Shown: piece by piece, positions 5,585 to 14,510 of the stretch
Position numbering within the stretch: the stretch's first letter is position 1
Layout: each line of letters opens with the position of its first letter
Source of the DNA: F23-D06 sp963643165
GTDB taxonomy: Bacteria > Bacteroidota > Bacteroidia > Bacteroidales > WCHB1-69
DNA length: 59,630 nucleotides
Direction of reading: 5' to 3'
Assembly (NCBI GenBank): GCA_963643165.1
Contig: CAVIJD010000011.1
Span: 1-59,630 of the forward strand
Notes under the pieces: model-generated
Database searches by the model: none
Told to the model about the DNA's origin: nothing
The model's input: only the letters and a program-made list of their open reading frames with translations
Made by a program: the position numbers and the translations under genes

Positions 5585-7291
5585 CTATTTTACGAAGCGG
5601 CCGACAAAGGCGCGCTTGCCGTCGGAAAGGCGGATGAAGTAGGTGCCCGGAGTGAGGGCGGAACAGTTGACCGTGACGGCGCCGTCGGCGGCATTGACGG
5701 TCTGCGACTGCACCATACGTCCGTTGAGGTCATACACAACGAGGCTGCTGACGGCAGAGGCCTCGCTGCCCAGCGTCACGTGCAGCGTCTCGCGCACGGG
5801 GTTGGGGTAGAGTACGATGGCGTCGGCGGCGATGCGCTCTTCAATGCCCGTGCCGGTCATGTCTGCGGAGGAACGCGGCACAAGGTAGTAACGGAACTCC
5901 GGATAGACGTTGCCGATTTTGCTGGTGGCGAAGTTGAAGCCCGTCAGGGAGATCTGCGCGGTCGGGATGTCGCTGCCGATGTAGTCAACGTCCTGGAAGT
6001 AGGGGAACACGGCGGTGTCGCTGACGCTGTTCTGGCTGACCACATAGCGGTTCAACGTGGCAAAGGTGCCGGTGCTGACGAACTGCACCCCGCTGAGTTT
6101 GATGAGCTCGGCCTGATGGTTGTACATGAAGCTGTTGTCTGCCAACTGTGACAGGTTGACCTCAAGCGGCGTGACGTCTTGGAAGATGGCGGTCACCTCG
6201 TCGTGGGCTTTGGTGGGGATGAACTCCAGGAAGCCGTAATAGTTGGTGAGGGTGCCATAGATGTTCGAGAGCTGGTCGCCCACGGACAGGTCGCCGAAGA
6301 CGCCGCTGTTGTCGTAGATGAGGATGGCGCCGGTGTTGTCTTGGATGACTTTCTGGTTGTTGTAGGAGGCCACGGCGGTGACGATGACGTCGCCGTCGAG
6401 TTTATAGACGGTGTTGTCGGCATTGCGCGCGGTGTTGTCGGAGTAGTCGAGTTTGGTGCGCAGCTCGGCGATGGAGTGTACGATGTACTGGTCTTGCACG
6501 CCGTAGGTGAACGTGAGGGTGTCGGGGGTCATCACGCGGTTGTTGATGTCGGCGACGCCGCTGACGATGAGGGTGTAGGTAGTGCCCTCGGTGAGGTTGG
6601 GCTGCACGCTCAGCACGACGGTGTTGCCGGCGCCGCCGCCCAGGGTGGCGGATGCTACAGCAATGCCGTTGTCAAGGGTGTAGTTGCTTGCCGTCTGCGC
6701 AGTTGTGACGTCCAAGGCCTTGCTGAAGGTGACCTCAACGGCGCTCTCTTCGGCACTCACGGCGCTGACGGTCGGCGGCGTGGTGTCCACCTGCGAAATG
6801 ATGGTGATGTTGTCGATGAAGAAACGGCCTTTGCTGGCGGTGGAACTCATGAACTTGATGGTGGAAGCCGCCGTGCCGCCCGTGGCTTGTATCTCGTAGT
6901 GCTTGTAACTGCCGTACGAGCCGTCGTTGTCCATGTCGGTGGCCGTGTAGAGGGTGCTGTCCACATAGACGTTGAGCGTCCTGCTGTCGTTGTACCAAGC
7001 TTCGGCGTCAAAGCTGATGACAAACTGGCCGCCGTTGCCGGAAAGGTCAAGCGCCGGGGTCTGGATGAAGCCCGCAGCGGAACTCTTGCCAGCTTTCACT
7101 TTGCCGGTACAAGGATAAACCCAGTCGGCAGTCCACCCCGGAACGTGGGTGAACGAGTCGATTCTGTTGGCGATGGAGTAGGAGTTACTGTCTGTGACCA
7201 GCGAGAAGTCTTCTTGCAGAATGACCGTCTGCGCTGAGATGCCGGCAACGGAGGCCAGCAAGATGAATAGCGGTAAAAATGCCTTTTTCAT
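5585..7291 (-). CDS. Secreted T9SS cargo protein with Ig-like and DUF5689-like domains
   Basis: A 568-aa exported protein. Residues 1-20 are a Sec signal peptide (LFILLASVAGISA-Q). Residues 30-165 resemble a jelly-roll or choice-of-anchor module, about 170-265 form a Big_5/SbsA-like Ig domain (TPPTVSAVSAEESAVEVTFS), and 270-450 resemble the OB-like DUF5689 module common in Bacteroidota surface proteins. The C-terminal 75 residues are a type A type-IX sorting domain with YPNPV near 497 and the ending GTYFIRLSDG...GRFVK. The protein is expected to cross the outer membrane by T9SS and lose this tail. Substrate unknown. It is a single-gene transcript between a TACTTTTG promoter (7355-7362) and a strong terminator. 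Confidence 0.88.
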   Translation of the reverse strand: MKKAFLPLFILLASVAGISAQTVILQEDFSLVTDSNSYSIANRIDSFTHVPGWTADWVYPCTGKVKAGKSSAAGFIQTPALDLSGNGGQFVISFDAEAWYNDSRTLNVYVDSTLYTATDMDNDGSYGSYKHYEIQATGGTAASTIKFMSSTASKGRFFIDNITIISQVDTTPPTVSAVSAEESAVEVTFSKALDVTTAQTASNYTLDNGIAVASATLGGGAGNTVVLSVQPNLTEGTTYTLIVSGVADINNRVMTPDTLTFTYGVQDQYIVHSIAELRTKLDYSDNTARNADNTVYKLDGDVIVTAVASYNNQKVIQDNTGAILIYDNSGVFGDLSVGDQLSNIYGTLTNYYGFLEFIPTKAHDEVTAIFQDVTPLEVNLSQLADNSFMYNHQAELIKLSGVQFVSTGTFATLNRYVVSQNSVSDTAVFPYFQDVDYIGSDIPTAQISLTGFNFATSKIGNVYPEFRYYLVPRSSADMTGTGIEERIAADAIVLYPNPVRETLHVTLGSEASAVSSLVVYDLNGRMVQSQTVNAADGAVTVNCSALTPGTYFIRLSDGKRAFVGRFVK

Positions 7292-7354
7292 TTTTTCAGT
7301 TGCTTAAAGTTGCTATAATTATGTGTTGTTTGTTAATTGTCGATTTTAAGGCGG

Positions 7355-7362
7355 CAAAAGTA
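7355..7362 (-). promoter_or_regulatory. Bacteroidota -7 element of the T9SS cargo gene
   Basis: TACTTTTG on the minus strand, 64 bp before the ATG at 7291. It lies between that gene and the 3' end of the helicase gene, so the cargo gene has its own promoter. Confidence 0.65.
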
Positions 7363-7389
7363 GCATTATTATCGTTTTCTTGGTGGTTG

Positions 7390-10300
7390 TCAGCAAATTA
7401 TTTTCGCCGCCCGCCGCAAGGTCAGTTCGGCCAGCACTACGGCGGTTTCAGATTCTTGTTCCGGGGCGTCCTTAGGTTTCCATGCCACGATGAAGCGGAT
7501 GGCGGCGGCAGTCACACGGTAGCCCTTCTCTTCCCAGGCCGTCAACAGGCTTTTCATTCTATTCGACAGTTTCACGATTTGTCTGTCCGTGTTGGGTATG
7601 CTGAACCCATATCCGCCATAGGCAAGCGGTTCGCCGCTCTTCAAGGAAAGGATCTCGCGTTTATAGGGCCTCGAATAATGGAGCCAGATGTCTTTGTGAG
7701 AAAGTTGGAGCACGATTTCATCCGGCATGTCATAGTTTTTCGTGTCCTCGGCAACTGCGTCTATGGATTGGCGACAGCCGGTCATTCTGGAGAACATGCC
7801 GCCGACAACGCAAGTGGTGTGTATGGACAACGTTTGCTTGGCACGCGTCATGGCCACATAATGTTGGCGCAGCTCTTCGTCTGATATGGAGTTCGGCTCG
7901 GCGACGAGCATATAGACGTGGTCAAACTCCCGCCCTTTGGCCTTGTGGATGGTGCTCACGACGATGTCCTCCTTTGACACGTCGCAGAAGTCCTCCACGG
8001 ACGACTCGAATATGAACTCGCAAAGGTCGCTGTGGTATTTGATGTGGTTGGTCTGCTCGAAGAGGCTGAGACATTGCTGCAGATAGGGCAGTGCCGTGCT
8101 GCCGTCATATTTGGCAAAGGTGATCTGCTTGGCCTCTTCCCAGAGTTCGTCGGTGATGACGGGCGACTTTAGGGTGGCTATGCGGGAGTCGATGGTCTTG
8201 ATGAAATACTTGACCTCGGCCAGATTCCAGAACCGGAAACTGTCCGCCGACTGTATCAGTTTGGCCCGAAGGCCACGCTTGCAGAGCAGTGCGAGGAGGA
8301 TGACGGCCTCTTCGTTGGTCCGGGTCAATACGCAGGTGGTGCCGTTGCCGTGTTGTGCCACATCTGCCGCCACGGGCTCGTACAGGTATGCCGACGTGTG
8401 CCGCGTGACTTTTACAAATCCCGCATCTTTGCTCATCGAGACAATCGGGGTTTTCTTGATGCGTTGGCGAATGCCTTGTGCAAAAACGTTGGCGGCGTCA
8501 ACGATGTGGCGTGCGCTGCGGAAGTTCTCTGTCATTTCTATCAGCCGTCCGCCCTCTCGTTTGCTCAAGTTGAACATATATTGCGAATCGGATCCGCGGA
8601 ACGCAAAGATGTTCTGGTCGTCGTCACCTACGGCAATCACCCGCATGTCCTCGTTGGCTTCCATCAATGCCGTCACCAGCGCAAACTCGTCCTCGCTCAT
8701 GTCCTGCGCCTCGTCGATGACCAGCACGGTCTTCCTTATGCGGTTGGGCTCTGCCTCGCCGTCATTGATCATTTCAGCCGCTCGCTGCACGATGTCGTCG
8801 GTCTCCTCGAGATTCCCGATTCTCCCCAAGAGGTCGAAGCAGAACGAGTGGAAAGTCTTGATCTCCACATAGTGGGCGGAATTGCCGATCAGGTCTTTCA
8901 AGCGTTTCTTGAAGTTGGTGGCTGAAGCCCTTGAAAATGTGAGCATTAGCAATTGCTCGTGCTTTACGTCCTCAAGCAGCAACAGTGAGGCGAGCTTATG
9001 AACCAGCACAAGGGTCTTGCCGCTGCCGGGCCCCGCCGCCACTACGATGCACCGCGACTCTTTGTCGTTGATGATTTCTTTTTGCGTGACCGAAAGCGTG
9101 CCGAAAAGTTTCCGGTATCTTTCAGGGGTGATGTTGCGCTGTATCTCAGCCTCCCGTTCACCTTTGAAGTACTTCTTGACGAAGCGCTTGTAGTCCATCT
9201 GGAAATAGTCGTGTACGTATTGCAGTGCCTTGCCGTAGTCTTGCACCAACAGGTTGGCATACTCGCCCACGATGTGGATTTGCTGTATCTTCTGTTTGTA
9301 AAAATCGTCGAGCATGCGGTAGTCGTCCTGCCGGTAGCGCAACTTCGACTCTTTGATGCGCCGGATGCTCATGGCGTTGTAGAGCACCAGAAAGCCTCCC
9401 TCCAGTTTCAGCGCTTCTATTTTGGCCAGGTAGAGCAACGCTTCCTCCACGTCTTCCAGTTGCAGGCCGGCAAAGTATAAGGATTGCGTCTGCCCGCTGG
9501 CTTTCATCTCTTTCAGAAGTTGAATCACCGAGAACTGCACCGCTTCGTTTTTCGGTTGGGCGGCATCCTCTTTTTCGGAATGTTCCTTTTCTTTTTGCTC
9601 TGAAAGGGCGTACAGACGTTCCACGATGTAGCGGCTCGCATCTATCCTTTTCTCAAATCTTGTGTTAATGCGTTCTTCATCAAGGTTTTTGGTAATGATG
9701 ATGTTGTTGGCGTCAAGGTCTTTCTTTTTGATGTATCCGGTTATCACCAAGAAATAGAGCAAGGTGCGGATGCTTTTTTCAGTTGACTTTTCGATGCCGG
9801 AGCGTATGGCATTGTCGTTGAGTTGTTTGTAGGAAACGGGCGACCCGTCGTTGGGGATATGTCCGAGGAGAAACCTTTCGAGTCTTGCAAACTGATTGAA
9901 GATCTGCAAGGGCTTTTTCTTGGTGTTGCTGATGTCTTGCAGAAAGGCGGTGATGTCAAGGGTGTCGGCCAGGATGCCCTCCTGTCTCATCCGTTCCACG
10001 ACAGAGATGACCTCTTTTTTGCTCATCCCTAAGATGTCGGCCAGGTAATCCACGCGCGACTCCGCCTCGCTGTCCTGCGCCTTGGCGATGTATTTTTCCG
10101 ACAGCAATGACTTGATGACACGTACTGCGCTCTCGACCTCGTTGTCGGAGAAGAGCGCCGACTTCATGATGCGATGCCGGGCTTCGTCCATGTTCTTGAC
10201 GGTGATGCCCGTAGCATAGACGTGCGGCACGTTGCTGCCCCGTTCTATGTAGCCGCTTTGTTCGAGGGCGGAGAGGGCGGATCGTACCCGCGTCTCGATG

Positions 10301-12420
10301 TCGCGGACGGAATCGTCCCAACCCGCCCGCCGGGCAATCTCCAAAGCCGAACAGTTGACCTGCGGCCTTGATTTCGTGAAGTCTTTAACGGCTTTCCATA
10401 CTTGCTGTATTTCGCTGATGCTCAGTTTTGTTTGGTTGAGTAATATAAAGTGATTGTCTAAGTCCTTGTCGTTGTAGAGCACGTAACATTTAGCTTGGAG
10501 GTGGGGGTCTCTTCCGGCGCGTCCGGCCTCTTGGATGTAGTTTTCCAAAGAATCGGAGATGTCGTAGTGGACCACCAGTCCCACATCGCTCTTATCTACG
10601 CCCATGCCGAAGGCGGAGGTGGCCACTATGATGGGCACGTCGCCCGTCATGAAGGCTTCCTGGTTCCGGTTTTTCTCGTCAGCCTCCAACTTGCCGTGGT
10701 AGGGCAGTGCGCGGAGACCGTCACGGGTCAGCTTTTCGGCAAGTTTCACGGCCCGTTGGGTGCGTGACACATAGACGATGGTAGGGCAATTGGCTTCTTC
10801 AATGATGGCACGCAGCCGCGAGTACTTGTCGTTGTCGGAATCTACATGTAAGACGGAATAGCGCAGATTCGTGCGCGATGCCGACGATGCGAACAGCTGT
10901 AAGGTGATGCCGAGCTCTTTTTGGAAATAGTCGCTGATGTCTTGGATTACCTTCTGCTTTGCCGTGGCGGTGAAGCAGGATACGGGAATCCGGCCGAAGG
11001 TGTTGTCTCCGAACTTCTTTTGCTGGTATTTGCGGATGAATTTTCCGATGTATAGATAATCAACCCTAAAGTCTTGTCCCCAAGCGGAGAAGCAGTGGGC
11101 CTCGTCGATGACGAATCTTACCACATGGCGGGCCAGCAGTATGCGTTCGATGGTCTTTGAGCGCAGCATCTCGGGGGCGATGTACAAGAGCGAGACTTCA
11201 CCGTTCTGCACGCGTTTGATGGCGAGCGAACGGCTGATGGGGTCGAGCAGTCCGTTGATGGTCGCGGCATCGGTGATGCCGCGGTCGGCGAGGCTATCTA
11301 CCTGGTCTTTCATGAGCGACTGCAGGGGCGAGATGACCACGGTGAGGCCGTGTACATACTTGCCCTCCATCAAGGCCGGCAGCTGGAATGTGAGCGACTT
11401 GCCACCGCCGGTCGGGAATATGGCCAGCAGCGACTTGCCGTCGGAGGCCGCCTGCGCCGCCTGCTCTTGCAAAGGTTCGCCGTTGTAGGTGCGGAATTTG
11501 TCGAACCCGAAGAACTGCTTGAGGTTGTGGCGGATGTCGAGTGTGCGGTTGCAGTAATCGCAGCCCTCCTGACAGCGAGTGTGGCAAAGTGCCTTGCTGA
11601 TGTGTTCAACTTCGGGGTAGTGGTGCAGCACCCACCCCGGCGTCACCGAATGGCCTTCGCCGGTTCCGATGAGTGCCAAGGCGTACGCCAGCCCGCAAGG
11701 CCACGTCTGTATGATGGAGTCCAAGTCTGCATGGGCACATATCGAGCCTTTATACTCGGTGCGTATCCAGTCGGCAAGCTGCTCCGGACGCGGAGAGACG
11801 CGCGCATTCACCAGACTCAAGAATCCGGCAAACTCAGGCTTGTCACAGAGCAGTGCCGCAAAGATGCCGCGTCTCCTTTCGGGCAGCTGGTGCCAATGGG
11901 CGATTTCGTCCATGAGCAGGTCGCGGGCTTTCTCGCAGTCATTCACGGGGTTGTTCAACTGCTCGCTGATGAGCTTGTCATCCTTTACCAAACGATGATA
12001 GGGATGCTTGGGGAAGAGCAGGGGAGAGAGGTAGAGCGTATCTACCAGAGTCCGGCTCCCTACGTCGCCGTGCCCGGAAGTGCCCGGCTCGGCCTTGTGA
12101 AACAGGTATTTCGCGTCATGGTTTACTATGTTGTGGCCGCAGATGTAGTCAACGTTGCCCTCGTGGAGGAAACGTTCCAGCTCTTTTCTGTCGTTCTTGT
12201 GAAAGGTCGCACCGTCAAAGCGCAACGCTCCGATGTCGTGGATCTTATGTTCCGAAATTCCGACCTCCGTATCCACAATGGCCCATCTGCACTCCAGTTC
12301 TCTGTTTTTGCACATAGACTCAATTTCTTCATAGTCAATGTCTTGCACAATGCTTTCCTTGGCGTTGCGGTCAGCGTCATTTTTTTTCACAGATTCGAAG
12401 ATACGCCCGAAAAGCGACAT
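7390..12420 (-). CDS. Exonuclease-RecQ-UvrD fusion helicase
   Basis: A 1676-aa DNA-processing enzyme with three units. Residues 40-190 resemble a DnaQ/RNase T-type 3'-5' exonuclease: DTE near 50 and GHNIVNHD near 96, but the third motif reads NNPVND where HxxxxD is usual, so the catalytic His seems replaced by Asn. Near 285 is a cysteine cluster (CHTRCQEGCDYC) suited to zinc. RecQ motor domains follow: Walker A TGGGKSLTFQL near 338, VIDEAHCFSAWGQDFR and QEAGRAGRDP. From about 1120 to 1600 lies a UvrD/Rep-type motor: AAGPGSGKT, VIDEAQDMSEDE, GDDDQNIFAFRGS and HKAKGREFDHVY. Two helicase engines and a nuclease-like head suggest recombination or fork repair. Large RecQ-UvrD composites are known in Bacteroidota; the biochemical role is unclear. 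Confidence 0.92.
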   Translation of the reverse strand: MSLFGRIFESVKKNDADRNAKESIVQDIDYEEIESMCKNRELECRWAIVDTEVGISEHKIHDIGALRFDGATFHKNDRKELERFLHEGNVDYICGHNIVNHDAKYLFHKAEPGTSGHGDVGSRTLVDTLYLSPLLFPKHPYHRLVKDDKLISEQLNNPVNDCEKARDLLMDEIAHWHQLPERRRGIFAALLCDKPEFAGFLSLVNARVSPRPEQLADWIRTEYKGSICAHADLDSIIQTWPCGLAYALALIGTGEGHSVTPGWVLHHYPEVEHISKALCHTRCQEGCDYCNRTLDIRHNLKQFFGFDKFRTYNGEPLQEQAAQAASDGKSLLAIFPTGGGKSLTFQLPALMEGKYVHGLTVVISPLQSLMKDQVDSLADRGITDAATINGLLDPISRSLAIKRVQNGEVSLLYIAPEMLRSKTIERILLARHVVRFVIDEAHCFSAWGQDFRVDYLYIGKFIRKYQQKKFGDNTFGRIPVSCFTATAKQKVIQDISDYFQKELGITLQLFASSASRTNLRYSVLHVDSDNDKYSRLRAIIEEANCPTIVYVSRTQRAVKLAEKLTRDGLRALPYHGKLEADEKNRNQEAFMTGDVPIIVATSAFGMGVDKSDVGLVVHYDISDSLENYIQEAGRAGRDPHLQAKCYVLYNDKDLDNHFILLNQTKLSISEIQQVWKAVKDFTKSRPQVNCSALEIARRAGWDDSVRDIETRVRSALSALEQSGYIERGSNVPHVYATGITVKNMDEARHRIMKSALFSDNEVESAVRVIKSLLSEKYIAKAQDSEAESRVDYLADILGMSKKEVISVVERMRQEGILADTLDITAFLQDISNTKKKPLQIFNQFARLERFLLGHIPNDGSPVSYKQLNDNAIRSGIEKSTEKSIRTLLYFLVITGYIKKKDLDANNIIITKNLDEERINTRFEKRIDASRYIVERLYALSEQKEKEHSEKEDAAQPKNEAVQFSVIQLLKEMKASGQTQSLYFAGLQLEDVEEALLYLAKIEALKLEGGFLVLYNAMSIRRIKESKLRYRQDDYRMLDDFYKQKIQQIHIVGEYANLLVQDYGKALQYVHDYFQMDYKRFVKKYFKGEREAEIQRNITPERYRKLFGTLSVTQKEIINDKESRCIVVAAGPGSGKTLVLVHKLASLLLLEDVKHEQLLMLTFSRASATNFKKRLKDLIGNSAHYVEIKTFHSFCFDLLGRIGNLEETDDIVQRAAEMINDGEAEPNRIRKTVLVIDEAQDMSEDEFALVTALMEANEDMRVIAVGDDDQNIFAFRGSDSQYMFNLSKREGGRLIEMTENFRSARHIVDAANVFAQGIRQRIKKTPIVSMSKDAGFVKVTRHTSAYLYEPVAADVAQHGNGTTCVLTRTNEEAVILLALLCKRGLRAKLIQSADSFRFWNLAEVKYFIKTIDSRIATLKSPVITDELWEEAKQITFAKYDGSTALPYLQQCLSLFEQTNHIKYHSDLCEFIFESSVEDFCDVSKEDIVVSTIHKAKGREFDHVYMLVAEPNSISDEELRQHYVAMTRAKQTLSIHTTCVVGGMFSRMTGCRQSIDAVAEDTKNYDMPDEIVLQLSHKDIWLHYSRPYKREILSLKSGEPLAYGGYGFSIPNTDRQIVKLSNRMKSLLTAWEEKGYRVTAAAIRFIVAWKPKDAPEQESETAVVLAELTLRRAAKIIC

Positions 12421-12479
12421 GATTCCACAGTTTTTTTATCTGTTTTAACAAGAAATAAAGGCAGTCTCACTCAAAGCGG

Positions 12480-12487
12480 CAAAGATA
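12480..12487 (-). promoter_or_regulatory. Bacteroidota -7 element of the RecQ-UvrD gene
   Basis: TATCTTTG on the minus strand, 60 bp before the ATG at 12420. Confidence 0.7.
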
Positions 12488-12513
12488 GCACAATATCTTG
12501 AATGGCGCAGGGC

Positions 12514-12666
12514 TTATTTTTGGATGTACTTCTCCTCCTCGAAGAATTCCCGCTTGTACTTGGCGAAGTCGGCGATCTCCGACCAGCACGTTGCGCAAGT
12601 GGCGCCCTCTTCCATCATAAGTCGTAAATCAGCCCTGACAAAGAAGTTCTCGTAGTCCTCGGGCAT
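12514..12666 (-). CDS. Small acidic ORF, possible C-terminal remnant
   Basis: A 50-codon minus-strand frame from ATG 12664-12666: MPEDYENFFVRADLRLMM, then EEGATCATCWSEIADFAKYK, ending EEEKYIQK and stop. The composition is protein-like (charged, with a CATC cysteine pair), unlike the flanking repeats, and the ending is abrupt. It could be a true small protein or the tail of a larger gene whose body was replaced by the hairpin cluster immediately upstream. I do not recognise it. Confidence 0.35.
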   Translation of the reverse strand: MPEDYENFFVRADLRLMMEEGATCATCWSEIADFAKYKREFFEEEKYIQK

Positions 12667-12733
12667 CGGAGATGCCCAATCATTGGCGGCTCAACGAGCC
12701 GCCAATGACCATAACCGACGGTGAAGCCGTCGG
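12661..12733. repeat. Cluster of three intergenic hairpins
   Basis: Three inverted repeats lie in a row: GGGCATC/GATGCCC (12661-12677), a 12-bp perfect stem CATTGGCGGCTC/GAGCCGCCAATG with loop AAC (12681-12707), and CCGACGG/CCGTCGG (12715-12733). They directly precede the TCTACAT tandem repeat. The layout resembles REP/BIME-like intergenic elements. None is followed by a T tract, so they are not ordinary terminators. Confidence 0.7.
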
Positions 12734-12735
12734 AG

Positions 12736-12773
12736 CAACACGCGTAACGCTCTACATTCTACATTCTACATTC
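12736..12773. repeat. 38-bp dispersed repeat with TCTACAT heptamers, copy 1
   Basis: Begins CAACACGCGTAACGC and continues as three tandem TCTACAT heptamers plus TC. The identical 38 bp recur at 54403-54440, more than 41 kb away, where the heptamer array is longer. It is an intergenic repeat family of this genome. Confidence 0.85.
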
Positions 12774-12817
12774 GTGGCGGTAGCCGTGCCGCTATATTTC
12801 CTTTCGGGAAAGTTTTA

Positions 12818-12825
12818 TAACTTTG
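12818..12825 (+). promoter_or_regulatory. Bacteroidota -7 element
   Basis: TAACTTTG, 52 bp before the ATG at 12877, preceded by an AT-rich stretch. Confidence 0.6.
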
Positions 12826-12876
12826 CCGCTCGAACCAAAAACGGCAAACGACACGCCACCAATGCGGTAACGCCTT

Positions 12877-14010
12877 ATGTATATGTATGTTTTCAATCCG
12901 GAGCACGACTATTCGTTAGCCAACAACGGGGCCCATTTTGTGCCGCCGGCTTCGGCTGTGCAGTTCGCGGACGACTGTGCCCTGTTCTTGACGCATTTGG
13001 TGGAGAAAGAGAGCTGCCTATTCTTGCCATACCGGAGAGGTGCTCGTTTCTATGTTGTGTCTGACGGCACCTTTACAGACGTTCCGCCGTCCGTCGAGGG
13101 GGTGCGTCCGTGGGGCTGGAATGCTTTGTTGGCGCGGCAGTGCGGCGAGGTCCTGCCGGGCATCACGCTGCCTGACGAGGCTACGCTTTCGCAATGGCGC
13201 ACGCTTGCCCACCGCCGCACCGCCGCCGAGGGACTGGACTTCCTCAAACAAAACATGACCGCCGCAACCTTGTTCCCTGAAACGCCCGTGGAACTCTCAT
13301 CCATTGAACAAGTGCAGCACTTTGTCGCCCGCTTTCAGGACGTGCTGTTCAAGTCGCCCTATTCCGGCAACGGACGGGGGCACCTCTACGCCCACGGCGA
13401 ATGTACACCCACATTGCTGCGACAATGCGCCGGCGTGTTGCGCAAGCAGGGCTCCCTGATGGGCGAGCAAATGTATGAGGTGGTTCAGGATTTTGCCATG
13501 GAGTTTGAGTGCCGCGACCAAAACAGCCGTTTTTTGGGCTATTCGCTCTTCAACACCCAACATTATGGCTATGCCGGCAATGCTCTTTGCGCCGACAGTC
13601 AGATGGAACAGACGATATGCCAATATGTAAGCCTTGAAGTGCTTGGTGAAGTGCGCCGGCTGGCAATGGCGTTCATCAACAGGCGCATCGCTCCCTATTA
13701 CTCAGGCTGTTTAGGGGTTGACATGTTCGTTTACCATGACGGGAACGGCTTCCGGCTGCATCCTATGGTGGAAATAAACTTGCGTATGACCATGGGCCTG
13801 GCGGCCTCTATGATATACCGCAAGCACGTTCACCCTGACGCCGTGGGCTTCTTTGAGCTTAAACCCTTTGCGTCACCCGAGAAGCTGCAGCAGTTCCTGC
13901 AACAACAGCCGCCTCCACAATGGCAAGACAACAGGTGGCGCAGCGGCTTCTTTGCCCTCCATCCTGTGTCAAAATGGACAAGATACCTGATTTGTGCAAC
14001 TTTAAAATGA
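12877..14010 (+). CDS. ATP-grasp-like conserved protein
   Basis: A 377-aa cytosolic protein. A glycine-rich KSPYSGNGRG (about residues 160-169) and a late acidic motif MVEINLRMTMG (about 307-317) fit the nucleotide loop and the Mg-binding E-x-N strand of ATP-grasp ligases, so I read it as an ATP-dependent carboxylate-amine ligase relative. The substrate is unknown. The start opens MYMYVFNPEHDYSLANN, a hallmark of a Bacteroidales protein family that I know only as hypothetical. It is followed six bases later by a GNAT acetyltransferase gene, so a two-gene operon acting on one small-molecule or peptide substrate is possible. ATG 12883 is an alternative start. Confidence 0.7.
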   Translation: MYMYVFNPEHDYSLANNGAHFVPPASAVQFADDCALFLTHLVEKESCLFLPYRRGARFYVVSDGTFTDVPPSVEGVRPWGWNALLARQCGEVLPGITLPDEATLSQWRTLAHRRTAAEGLDFLKQNMTAATLFPETPVELSSIEQVQHFVARFQDVLFKSPYSGNGRGHLYAHGECTPTLLRQCAGVLRKQGSLMGEQMYEVVQDFAMEFECRDQNSRFLGYSLFNTQHYGYAGNALCADSQMEQTICQYVSLEVLGEVRRLAMAFINRRIAPYYSGCLGVDMFVYHDGNGFRLHPMVEINLRMTMGLAASMIYRKHVHPDAVGFFELKPFASPEKLQQFLQQQPPPQWQDNRWRSGFFALHPVSKWTRYLICATLK

Positions 14011-14016
14011 AAAACT

Positions 14017-14460
14017 ATGACTGAAACTGAAACGACAAATGAACCCGTTGTCCGCCTGATGAAGGCAGAAGACTACCGGTCCGTGTATGCCCTGTGGACG
14101 GCCACTGAGGGCATGGCTTTGCGCAGTTATGACGACTCTGAAGAGGGCATCACGCGCTTTTTGCAGAAGAACCCGACCTCCAATTTCGTCGCCCTGGTCG
14201 ATGGCGAGATTGTAGGTGTGCTGCTGTGCGGCATCGACGGCCGCCGCGCCTACATCTACCACACCGTCGTGCGCCAAGACCTGCGCGGCAAGGGCATCGG
14301 CAAGAAACTGCTCGCCGCCGTCTATAAGGCTATTGAGGCCGCCGGCATCAAGAAAAACGGACTGCTGGTTCTCAATGACAATGCCGTCGGCAACGCGTTC
14401 TGGCAGTCGCAAGGCTGGACCAAACGTACCGATGTGACCTACTACAGCAAAAACAACTGA
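14017..14460 (+). CDS. GNAT family N-acetyltransferase
   Basis: A 147-aa acetyl-CoA-dependent N-acetyltransferase of the GCN5 fold. The acetyl-CoA pyrophosphate loop is visible as VVRQDLRGKGIGKKLL (about residues 84-99, R/Q-x-x-G-x-G/A), preceded by the beta strand AYIYHTVV and followed by GLLVLNDNAVGNAFWQSQGW, the usual alpha4-beta7 region. The acceptor substrate cannot be deduced. It is six bases downstream of the ATP-grasp-like gene and probably co-transcribed with it; the next gene has its own promoter. Confidence 0.85.
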   Translation: MTETETTNEPVVRLMKAEDYRSVYALWTATEGMALRSYDDSEEGITRFLQKNPTSNFVALVDGEIVGVLLCGIDGRRAYIYHTVVRQDLRGKGIGKKLLAAVYKAIEAAGIKKNGLLVLNDNAVGNAFWQSQGWTKRTDVTYYSKNN

Positions 14461-14480
14461 CACGCCTTTGTTTTTTATGC

Positions 14481-14488
14481 TATCTTTG
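14481..14488 (+). promoter_or_regulatory. Bacteroidota -7 element before the Ig-like lipoprotein and mfd
   Basis: TATCTTTG, 23 bp upstream of the TTG start at 14511. It likely drives the lipoprotein and mfd together. Confidence 0.65.
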
Positions 14489-14510
14489 CCACCCCAAAAC
14501 AACGAACGGC

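Noticed and set aside
5579..7237. Long plus-strand open frames opposite the T9SS cargo gene
   Set aside because: They are antisense shadows of a GC-rich gene; composition is Val/Gly/Asp/His-rich with no recognisable domain, while the minus frame has a signal peptide and sorting domain.
12661..12733. Hairpin cluster considered as a terminator for the RecQ or ATP-grasp genes
   Set aside because: No T tract follows any stem on either strand, and the cluster lies upstream of both genes' starts.
12736..12773. TCTACAT array considered as a CRISPR-like array
   Set aside because: The units are 7 bp with no spacers between them; it is a simple tandem repeat.
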